The translations under genes were made by a program, and so were the position numbers. Positions 25,520 to 32,066 of a stretch of DNA of 38,699 nucleotides are shown one piece after another (position 1 is the stretch's first letter; each line of letters starts with the position of its first letter). Source of the stretch: Candidatus Aminicenantota bacterium (GTDB lineage: Bacteria > Acidobacteriota > Aminicenantia > Aminicenantales > Aminicenantaceae); assembly GCA_014727835.1 (NCBI GenBank), contig WJMT01000067.1, positions 1-38,699 of the forward strand. Reading direction: 5' to 3'. The notes below the pieces were generated by a model. The model searched no databases, was not told the origin of the DNA, and was given only the letters and a program-made list of their open reading frames with translations.

Positions 25520-26653
25520 TCACTCTGGCTTTTTTTCCTCTTCATCAAAATTGAATTTTTTATACGGCAGATCAAATCTTTCCGCAATATTCTTTTTCAT
25601 TAAATTTTTCTTGTACATATACACTCCACAACACAAGGCCCGGTTTCTTCTCAATGTTTCATGGATCCCCAATTCGCCGATCTGTAATAGATATGGGACG
25701 ACAAGATTTGAAAGCACTTTGGTCGAAGTCCGGCTGACTGATGACGTGATGTTGGGCACACAATAATGAATGATTCCTTCTTCTGTAAAGGTGGGGTGTT
25801 CCAAGCTCGTGGGACGGCTGGTCTCCACACAGCCACCCTGGTCAATGGACAAATCAATGATAATTGACCCCTTTTTCATTTTATTGACCATTTCTTTGGT
25901 GATCATAACAGGGGCCTTTTGTCCGGGCCGCAGCACAGCTCCGATCAGGATATCTGCAATCTCACACATCCTTAGGAGATTGTATTGACTCGCCATCAAG
26001 GTGACCAGCCTCCCGGAAGTCATCTCTTCCAGCTCTTTTAATTTGTCCATGTAACGGCCCAAAGCAATGGTGTGGGCTCCTGCTCCGATCATGGCTTTGA
26101 TGGCACTCCGAGCCAGAATAGTACTTCCCACGATCACAGCTGTAGCCGGAGGAACACTGACCACTCCCCCCATGATCAGGCCGCGCCCTCCATAGCAGGA
26201 CTGCAGGTAATGCCCTGAAATCACATGACACATCTGTCCGGCTATTTCACTGAGACTTCCGATAAAAGGCAAATCTCCTTCAATGTCTTCCACGATCTCA
26301 TACCCGATCATGGTGACATTCTTTTTTATCAGTTCTTCGATGATATTTTTTTTAGCCACAGCAAGATGGTGAAAACCAAACAAGATCTGATTTTCACGGA
26401 CCAGCGCGCATTCCTCCTGGTTCAGAGGAGATATGTTCAACACCACATCAGAGCGTCCGAACACCTCTTCTTTAGTGAAAACAATGTCTGCACCCAAAGC
26501 CACAAAATCCTCGTTTGAGTACCCTGCCTTGAGTCCAGCACCAGCCTGCATAAACACCTTGTGACCTTTCTCTGCCAGGAAAGAAACACCGCTGGGAGAC
26601 AGACCGGCTCTGTTTTCAATTTTTGAACTTTCGTTTATGACTCCAATGTTCAT
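25520..26653 (-). CDS. Alanine dehydrogenase/PNT-family protein with altered active site
   Basis: NAD(P)-binding protein of the alanine dehydrogenase / transhydrogenase-alpha family, 377 residues. The N-terminus with R15 in ENRAGLSP fits the family. The Rossmann segment includes GGVVSVPPATAVIVGSTILA, and the histidine pair FHHLA (H95, H96) matches the catalytic His96 region. The lysine that binds substrate in alanine dehydrogenases (K75 of the M. tuberculosis enzyme, in KVKEP) is missing; the sequence there is VLNISP (residues 71-76). The activity may therefore differ from pyruvate amination. It opens the operon that continues with nuoE, one base away, so its product may hand NADH to the complex. 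The AGGAGG ribosome site is strong, with a promoter at 26680-26707. Confidence 0.8.
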   Translation of the reverse strand: MNIGVINESSKIENRAGLSPSGVSFLAEKGHKVFMQAGAGLKAGYSNEDFVALGADIVFTKEEVFGRSDVVLNISPLNQEECALVRENQILFGFHHLAVAKKNIIEELIKKNVTMIGYEIVEDIEGDLPFIGSLSEIAGQMCHVISGHYLQSCYGGRGLIMGGVVSVPPATAVIVGSTILARSAIKAMIGAGAHTIALGRYMDKLKELEEMTSGRLVTLMASQYNLLRMCEIADILIGAVLRPGQKAPVMITKEMVNKMKKGSIIIDLSIDQGGCVETSRPTSLEHPTFTEEGIIHYCVPNITSSVSRTSTKVLSNLVVPYLLQIGELGIHETLRRNRALCCGVYMYKKNLMKKNIAERFDLPYKKFNFDEEEKKPE

Positions 26654-26679
26654 GAAGTCCTCCTACTCAATAGAGAATC

Positions 26680-26707
26680 ATCTTATCAAATAATCATTTT
26701 AAGTCAA
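26680..26707 (-). promoter_or_regulatory. Promoter of the ald-like/nuoEFG/nfnAB operon
   Basis: On the minus strand TTGACT (26702-26707), a 16-base spacer and TAAGAT (26680-26685) with an upstream TG that makes an extended -10. The 14-base block TTATTTGATAAGAT (26680-26693) is identical to one ahead of the acetyltransferase gene at 4403-4416. A related TTTGATAA lies 36 bases further upstream on the same strand. Transcription would start near 26673. Confidence 0.55.
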
Positions 26708-26759
26708 CGATTTTATCAAATTATCTTTCTTGGGAGCCAAAAATGAGGATGAAAAGCGC

Positions 26760-27743
26760 TCACAGTAAAAAGAACAAAGTCCACAGAAAATAAACAGCAT
26801 ACAGACCGAGAAGAACAACTCCTTTGATTTTTCCAAAACGGCATCGGAACCGCATCAGCACCAGCATGACAGTGACGATCAAGATCATGAAAGGAAAAGT
26901 GAATCCAATCACTTGCTGATCCACAACAATCGGCCTGACCACTGCAGACATTCCAATGATCCACAGAATATTCAACACATCTGCGCCCAAGATGTTGCCC
27001 ACAGCGATTTCACCCTCCCCTTTCCGAGCAGCTGTGATAGCCGTCGAGATCTCAGGAAGAGAGGTGCCGATGGCAATGACAGTAAGACCGATGATGGTCT
27101 CTGAAATCGAAAATTGGATGGATATGCGCACAGCCGCCCATATGATGACCCGACTGGTTATCACCACTCCGATGATCCCTCCGATAAAATAAAACACATG
27201 CTTTCTAATCAATTTTCGCCTTGTTTGATCAGAAAGAGGGACAGGTTCTTTATTTTGTTTCTCTTGTCCTGGAAGGAATCCTTTTTTCCGCCTCTGTAGA
27301 AAGATAATGATCAAAAAATAGGGAATCAAAAGCAGAAGAAGTATCATTCCCTCCAAACGGCTGACTTCTCCATTCCGGACTAAAATAAAAGCTAAAAAAT
27401 CAATCCCAAGGAGAAAAGAACCCACGATTCTTAAAACACGGCAGTTGACCACAATGGCTGTGGTCGCCACAAGGCCTGCCAGCGCCATAGCGATTCCATC
27501 ATCGCATATCACAGAACCCACTGCATTTCCCAAAGAGATCTCAGAATGTCCCAGAAACGCGGCCTGGACTGAAACCGCAAATTCAGGAGCTGTGGTGGCA
27601 AGTCCCACCAAAACAATCCCCACGATCAACTTGGGAATATTGAAAACATGAGCCAATCCCACAGAGCCGTCAATAAACACATCCGCACATTTGAAAAGAA
27701 GGACAAATGAGGCCAACAGAGCTCCAAAGTATATAAAAATCAT
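26760..27743 (-). CDS. Calcium/sodium antiporter (CaCA family, YrbG-like)
   Basis: A 327-residue inner-membrane exchanger with about ten helices in two inverted halves joined by a charged cytoplasmic loop (about residues 150-185). The alpha-1 repeat has GLATTAPEFAVS, then SLGNAVGSVICDD. The alpha-2 repeat has GLTVIAIGTSLPEIST, then IAVGNILGADVLNI. These carry the acidic and polar residues that bind the cations. In alpha-1 the usual G(T)S(L/A)PE reads ATTAPE and the usual (S/N)N(I) after the GS is replaced by CDD, so ion preference could be shifted. The ATG overlaps the amidohydrolase stop (ATGA), so the two are expressed together. Confidence 0.9.
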   Translation of the reverse strand: MIFIYFGALLASFVLLFKCADVFIDGSVGLAHVFNIPKLIVGIVLVGLATTAPEFAVSVQAAFLGHSEISLGNAVGSVICDDGIAMALAGLVATTAIVVNCRVLRIVGSFLLGIDFLAFILVRNGEVSRLEGMILLLLLIPYFLIIIFLQRRKKGFLPGQEKQNKEPVPLSDQTRRKLIRKHVFYFIGGIIGVVITSRVIIWAAVRISIQFSISETIIGLTVIAIGTSLPEISTAITAARKGEGEIAVGNILGADVLNILWIIGMSAVVRPIVVDQQVIGFTFPFMILIVTVMLVLMRFRCRFGKIKGVVLLGLYAVYFLWTLFFLL

Positions 27744-29353
27744 TTTTGATAAACGACCCTTCCGTTAAAAACAGTCATGAGAACCTGGACATCTTTGATT
27801 TCTGAAGGGTCGATCTCAAACAGATTTTGATCCATCACTGCCATATCTGCAACCTTTCCGGCTTCAATAGATCCTTTCATAGTCTCTGTAAATTCAGCTG
27901 CCGCCGCATCAAGAGTGCAGGCCCTGACTGCTTGCTGAACCGATATTTTTTCCATAGGAATCCATCCTCCAGGATGTTTCCTGTCCAAAGTCTCTCTGGT
28001 CACTGCAGCAAAAATCCCTAAAAGGGGATCTAACGGCGCTACGGTCCAATCAGAACCCATGGCCAGTCTGACACCATTGTCCAACAGGGAACTCAGGGCA
28101 AAGGAATAGCGGATCCGGGAAGATCCGATCCTCTTCTCTGCCCATTGTCCATCATCAATCAGATGAGCTGGTTGAACAGATGCAATGATTCCCATTTGTC
28201 CCATGCGAACAATGTCCTCAGGGATGAGGTGCTGGGCATGTTCCACCCGCCATCTCCGGTCTCTTTTTTGATTCCTTTGCATCACCTTTTCAAATATATC
28301 TAAGATGATGTGATTGGCCCTATCCCCGATCGCGTGAACACACAATTGGAAACCGGCTTTCTCTGCTTTTTGGATCCTTTCCTCCATCTTTCCTTTAGGA
28401 AACATATCAGAAGCCAGGATTCCCTTGTTTCCCGTATCATCCGCATATTGATCAAAAAACAGGGCTGTGGATGAACCTAGAGATCCATCCACAAAACTTT
28501 TCAATCCTCGGATCTGACAGCACTGGTTTTTTTTCTTTCTCTTTATTTCAGCTTCTGGCCACTCATCTATGAGAGAAAGAGGAGGATACAAAGAAATGCG
28601 CAGATCCCCTTTGTTCTGTTCATGAAGTTTTTTATAAATCTCCAGATGATTGATGGGGCCCATCTCATGCACAGAGGTGACTCCTTTTTTATGGGCCAAT
28701 CGAATGGCTTTTTCAGCTGCTTTGAGCTTCTCTTTTTGACTTGGCTCTGGAATGTGCTTCAGGACCAGATCCGCAGCGCTGTCCATCAAAACTCCAGTGG
28801 GCTCACCTGTTTTCAGATTTCTTAAGATTTCACCGCCTTTTGGGTCCGGAGTGTGTTTAGTGATGCCTGCGATGTGCAATGCCAGGCTGTTGGCAAAAAC
28901 CGCATGCAAGTCCTTTCTTTGAATGCAAACCGGATTTTCCGGAGTCACTTTATCAATCCATTCTTTCTCTGGAAGCTGTGGGGAAACAAACTGGTGATGG
29001 TCCCATTGTCCGTCTGTGATCCATGCTCCTTGGTCCATGACCTCAGCTTTTTGCTGGATCAAACTGATAAATTCTGTCTTGCTCTCCGCCTCGCGCAAAT
29101 TAAGGGAAGAGAGACTCAAACCTCCGTCTAGAAAATGAGTGTGGCAGTCAATGAATCCGGGAACCACAAAAGAGCCTTTCAAGTCTATCAAATGAGTTGA
29201 TTTCGCCTTGAGCGATTTCACCTGGTCCCAGGAACCGACTCGCAGGATCCGGCCGGTGTGCACTGCCACGGCTTGGGCAAAAGGACAGGCCGGATCCAAT
29301 GTCCAGAACTGTCCGTTTGTGAGAATAAGCTCTGCAGCTTTTGAATGTTCCAT
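27740..29353 (-). CDS. YtcJ-like metal-dependent amidohydrolase
   Basis: A 537-residue amidohydrolase_3-family enzyme with no signal peptide, so probably cytoplasmic. The metal site is visible: H-x-H in VVPGFIDCHTHFLDGG (around residues 62-77), a histidine in QLCVHAIGDRAN, another in RVEHAQHL, and the aspartate in LAMGSDWTVAPLDPL. Relatives act on amides, formamides or cyclic imides, but most are uncharacterised, so no substrate is claimed. A promoter (29360-29389) lies immediately before the ATG and there is no ribosome site, so the mRNA may be leaderless. It is coupled to the exchanger gene downstream and follows the metallo-beta-lactamase gene by 32 bases. Confidence 0.87.
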   Translation of the reverse strand: MEHSKAAELILTNGQFWTLDPACPFAQAVAVHTGRILRVGSWDQVKSLKAKSTHLIDLKGSFVVPGFIDCHTHFLDGGLSLSSLNLREAESKTEFISLIQQKAEVMDQGAWITDGQWDHHQFVSPQLPEKEWIDKVTPENPVCIQRKDLHAVFANSLALHIAGITKHTPDPKGGEILRNLKTGEPTGVLMDSAADLVLKHIPEPSQKEKLKAAEKAIRLAHKKGVTSVHEMGPINHLEIYKKLHEQNKGDLRISLYPPLSLIDEWPEAEIKRKKKNQCCQIRGLKSFVDGSLGSSTALFFDQYADDTGNKGILASDMFPKGKMEERIQKAEKAGFQLCVHAIGDRANHIILDIFEKVMQRNQKRDRRWRVEHAQHLIPEDIVRMGQMGIIASVQPAHLIDDGQWAEKRIGSSRIRYSFALSSLLDNGVRLAMGSDWTVAPLDPLLGIFAAVTRETLDRKHPGGWIPMEKISVQQAVRACTLDAAAAEFTETMKGSIEAGKVADMAVMDQNLFEIDPSEIKDVQVLMTVFNGRVVYQK

Positions 29354-29359
29354 GCTTAC

Positions 29360-29389
29360 ATTATGTCAAATTTACAAACAACATCTCAA
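29360..29389 (-). promoter_or_regulatory. Promoter directly abutting the amidohydrolase start (leaderless)
   Basis: On the minus strand TTGAGA (29384-29389), an 18-base spacer and CATAAT (29360-29365) with TG one base before it, an extended -10. Only six bases separate the -10 box from the ATG at 29353, so transcription should start at or next to the start codon. No ribosome site is present in GTAAGC before the ATG. Confidence 0.45.
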
Positions 29390-30192
29390 GTCTTATCCTT
29401 TGTTGTCAACAGGGAAGCAGATAATCTCAACCTGTCCAAATCCTTGGGGATGATCAGACGGTTTTGATAATTTTCCTTGATCTCTGTCTTGATCTCTTCC
29501 ATGGAATAATCCAGCTCACCAAAGAAATGTATGGGAATCAAGCACTTCACTCCGGCTTGCTGTGCTAATTTCCCCAGATCCAAAGAATGAGTGTGCATCT
29601 GAGACAGTGAAGGGAACTTTCTGAAAAATCGCGAGGGAGCGCTGCAGTCATGAATGAGAATATCAGGATTCCCGATGCCCTTAAAAAGAGGCGGATACAC
29701 TGGGATGTCCCCAGAATAAAGGAGACCCAATTCATCATTCAATTCAAGGAAAACACCTAAAGATGAGGAATGATGAGGAGTTTTGATGGAAGTGGCCCAG
29801 CTCAAGGGAAGGAGCTGAAAATGTTCATTCGGCCCTATTCTATTGAATCGGACCCGGCACTTTACTTTTTCATCCAGTAAATTGAAAAGGGATAGCAGCT
29901 TTTTACAAAAAACAACAGTCTCTTCAGAACCAAAGACTGAGAGGGTCATGTCATTCAGCATCAGACTGTGAATCAGAGAAGGAAGGCCATACACATGATC
30001 CGGATGGATATGAGTGATGAAAACCGAAGAGATGCATCTGGGGTCCAGGTTCATTTGCTTTAGTTTCACAAAAGCATCTCCCGGACAGTCTATGAGCACC
30101 AAATCTTCCTGGGAATTCAAAACTAGGGCTGCATTGCTTCTGTTTTTATGGGGAATCGCTCCCCCGGTACCCAAAAAACAAAGTTCATTCAT
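29386..30192 (-). CDS. Metallo-beta-lactamase-fold hydrolase (RNase Z-like)
   Basis: A 268-residue metallo-hydrolase with the two-metal motif HxHxDH in ITHIHPDHVYGLP (about residues 58-71). Further ligands are an aspartate in LLYSGDIP, a histidine in the HDCSAPSRFF segment, and a final IPIHFF. It starts with FLGTGGAIP, which is typical of the RNase Z/ElaC and phosphodiesterase branch. It lacks an obvious exosite arm, so tRNA 3' processing is uncertain; a phosphodiesterase role is equally possible. No ribosome site is seen. The start codon is three bases from a perfect inverted repeat (30195-30216). Confidence 0.85.
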   Translation of the reverse strand: MNELCFLGTGGAIPHKNRSNAALVLNSQEDLVLIDCPGDAFVKLKQMNLDPRCISSVFITHIHPDHVYGLPSLIHSLMLNDMTLSVFGSEETVVFCKKLLSLFNLLDEKVKCRVRFNRIGPNEHFQLLPLSWATSIKTPHHSSSLGVFLELNDELGLLYSGDIPVYPPLFKGIGNPDILIHDCSAPSRFFRKFPSLSQMHTHSLDLGKLAQQAGVKCLIPIHFFGELDYSMEEIKTEIKENYQNRLIIPKDLDRLRLSASLLTTKDKT

Positions 30193-30194
30193 TG

Positions 30195-30216
30195 AGAGAT
30201 TCCATTCAGAATCTCT
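30195..30216. repeat. Perfect inverted repeat at the transcription start of the MBL-fold gene
   Basis: AGAGATTC and GAATCTCT, 8-base arms around a 6-base loop. It fills the space between the predicted -10 box (30217-30222, minus strand) and the start codon at 30192, so it covers the transcription start. It could be an operator for a dimeric regulator or a hairpin in the mRNA leader. Confidence 0.6.
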
Positions 30217-30245
30217 ATGATAGACTCATCCTCTGTACTGTGCAA
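30217..30245 (-). promoter_or_regulatory. Promoter of the MBL-fold/amidohydrolase/exchanger run
   Basis: On the minus strand TTGCAC (30240-30245), a 17-base spacer and TATCAT (30217-30222). The -10 matches consensus at five of six positions and the -35 at the first three. Transcription would start near 30210, inside the inverted repeat, leaving a leader of fewer than 20 bases without a ribosome site. Confidence 0.45.
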
Positions 30246-30249
30246 GAAA

Positions 30250-30282
30250 ATGATATGAAAACAATGCATGAGGTTATATCAT
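30250..30282. repeat. Inverted repeat between the two divergent promoters
   Basis: ATGATAT (30250-30256) and ATATCAT (30276-30282) form a dyad with a 19-base spacer that itself holds the palindrome ATGCAT (30264-30269) almost at its centre. It lies between the minus-strand promoter and the sugar-kinase promoter. It could be a regulator site; the A+T-rich arms mean chance is also possible. Confidence 0.3.
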
Positions 30283-30336
30283 CATTGGCTTTTGAATCGC
30301 ACAAGCCAGATTGCGTAGAAAGGATGATTTTGAAAG

Positions 30337-30364
30337 TTGACACATATGTTCGGCTCTGGATAAT
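30337..30364 (+). promoter_or_regulatory. Near-consensus promoter directly abutting the sugar-kinase start (leaderless)
   Basis: TTGACA (30337-30342, a perfect -35), a 16-base spacer and GATAAT (30359-30364, five of six). Eight bases separate the -10 box from the ATG at 30373, so transcription should begin within about two bases of the start codon. No ribosome site is present. Confidence 0.6.
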
Positions 30365-30372
30365 AAGAAGTC

Positions 30373-31458
30373 ATGACTCAAGAACAAATCCGAGTATCAG
30401 CTCCGGGAAGATTATGCCTTCTGGGAGAGCATCAAGATTATTTTGGTTTGCCCATTATTGCCGCAGCCATCAATCTGAGAATATCCATCAAAGGGAAGAG
30501 AACAGCAGGTCATAAGCTCACCTTACATTTACCTGATATCAAAAAAAATGAAGAATTCCCTTTAAACAAAGAGCTGGCTTACAGTCAAGACAGAGATTAT
30601 TTGAAAAGTGCAGTGAACATCCTGCTCAGAAAAAACACCAATCCTGACTCTGGATGGGACGCCACTGTGAGAGGAACAATCCCCATCAATTCAGGAACAG
30701 CCAGCTCCTCTGCCTTGGTGGTCGCCTGGATCGGTTTTCTGCTCCAAGCCTGCAGGGATCCTCGCGTTTCCAAGCCTAAAGAAATCGCGGAACTGGCGTT
30801 CCAGTCGGAAGTGGCTGAATTCATGGAACCAGGCGGAAAAATGGATCACTATTCATCATCTCTCGGCCAGGTCATCTCCCTTCATTTTGGTGAAAAAATC
30901 AAAATCACTCAATTTCAAAATCCTTTAAAACAATTTGTTCTGGCTGATTCCCAGATCAGAAAAGACACCACAGGAACCCTGGGTTATATCAAATCCCATG
31001 TCAACAGAGCTGTTTCAAAAATAAAGAAAACATTCCCAGACTTTGACTTGAAACAACCTTTATCTCCATCTCTAAGACAAGAAATCGAAAAGCTTCCCCA
31101 GAAAGAAAAACAGCTTTTAACAGGGACTCTCATGACGAGAGATATCACAGCACAAGGCCTTGCTCTGTTTCAAGACCACCCATTTGATCATCAAAAATTC
31201 GGAGCCCTTCTCTCGCAGCAGCAGAAGGTAATCAGAGACTACCTGAAAGTCTCTTCTCCAAAAATCAATCAGATGATCGAGACATCTCTGGATGCTGGAG
31301 CCTTGGGAGCAAAAATCAATGGATCCGGTGAAGGGGGGTGTGTCTTCGCCTACACACCGAACAATGCAGAACAAGTGGCCAAAAAATTGGAAAATTTAGG
31401 GGCAAAAGCTTATATTGTCCATGTGGACAAAGGAATCTGCATTCAATCCTTCAAATGA
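30373..31458 (+). CDS. GHMP-family sugar kinase (galactokinase-like)
   Basis: Phosphorylates a sugar, most likely at C1, with ATP. The 361-residue protein opens with the galactokinase-type signature SAPGRLCLLGEHQDYFG (residues 9-25), in which the usual EHTDY is EHQDY. The ATP-binding loop PINSGTASSSALVVA follows at about 103-117, and the probable catalytic aspartate sits in GGKMDHYSSSLG. The C-terminal GHMP motif is GAKINGSGEGGCVFAY. It is shorter than GalK (about 380-390), and the changed sugar-binding signature makes galactose itself uncertain; arabinose, glucuronate or another sugar is possible. The start is certain because the signature begins eight residues in. Transcription appears leaderless. 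EF-P, AOR and aldolase genes follow on the same strand. Confidence 0.85.
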   Translation: MTQEQIRVSAPGRLCLLGEHQDYFGLPIIAAAINLRISIKGKRTAGHKLTLHLPDIKKNEEFPLNKELAYSQDRDYLKSAVNILLRKNTNPDSGWDATVRGTIPINSGTASSSALVVAWIGFLLQACRDPRVSKPKEIAELAFQSEVAEFMEPGGKMDHYSSSLGQVISLHFGEKIKITQFQNPLKQFVLADSQIRKDTTGTLGYIKSHVNRAVSKIKKTFPDFDLKQPLSPSLRQEIEKLPQKEKQLLTGTLMTRDITAQGLALFQDHPFDHQKFGALLSQQQKVIRDYLKVSSPKINQMIETSLDAGALGAKINGSGEGGCVFAYTPNNAEQVAKKLENLGAKAYIVHVDKGICIQSFK

Positions 31459-31501
31459 ATCCATCTAAAAAAAGGATTATACACAAAAAAATGGAGGAGA
31501 T

Positions 31502-32065
31502 ATGATCAACGCAACTCAACTCCGGAAAGGCATGGTTATTGAAATCCAAGGAGAGCTTTACTCTGTGCTGGAGACATCACATATCACACCAGGCAAAGGA
31601 CAAGCCCTCATGCAAACAAAACTCAGAAAGCTCAAAGACCAGACACTTCATGACCATCGATTCAGGTCCAAAGACAAGGTGGAACAAGCTTATCTGGAAG
31701 CCGTTGAAATGGAGTATCTTTATAAAGAAGGACGGCATTATGTTTTTATGAATACAGAGAGTTATGAACAGATCAGGCTTTCCCAAGAGGTTTTGGGAGA
31801 AGCTGTGAATTATCTGATCCCCAATGTGGTGTTTTCTGTGGAAATGTATGAAGGGAAACCTGTCGGAGTCAAACCTCCTATGACCATTGACCTCAAAGTC
31901 ACACAAACAGAGCCTTATTTGAAAGGAGCCACTCAATCGGCAAGCAGCAAACCCGCCACCCTGGAGACAGGGATCACCATCACAGTACCTCAATTTATAA
32001 AAAAAGATGACATCATCCGTATAGATACGAGGGAAAACAAATATTTGGAGCGGGCAAAAAAATAA
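31502..32065 (+). CDS. efp: Translation elongation factor P
   Basis: Helps the ribosome form peptide bonds at consecutive prolines. The 187-residue protein has the three-domain EF-P layout. The tip loop TPGKGQALMQTKL carries lysine at residue 32, the position that is beta-lysylated in E. coli (K34). The C-terminal EF-P signature is in the ITVPQFIKKDDIIRIDTRENKYLERAKK segment at 161-187. No epmA/epmB or other modification gene is nearby. A GGAGGAG ribosome site precedes the ATG, 43 bases after the kinase gene. Its stop is one base before the AOR start. Confidence 0.96.
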   Translation: MINATQLRKGMVIEIQGELYSVLETSHITPGKGQALMQTKLRKLKDQTLHDHRFRSKDKVEQAYLEAVEMEYLYKEGRHYVFMNTESYEQIRLSQEVLGEAVNYLIPNVVFSVEMYEGKPVGVKPPMTIDLKVTQTEPYLKGATQSASSKPATLETGITITVPQFIKKDDIIRIDTRENKYLERAKK

Positions 32066-32066
32066 A

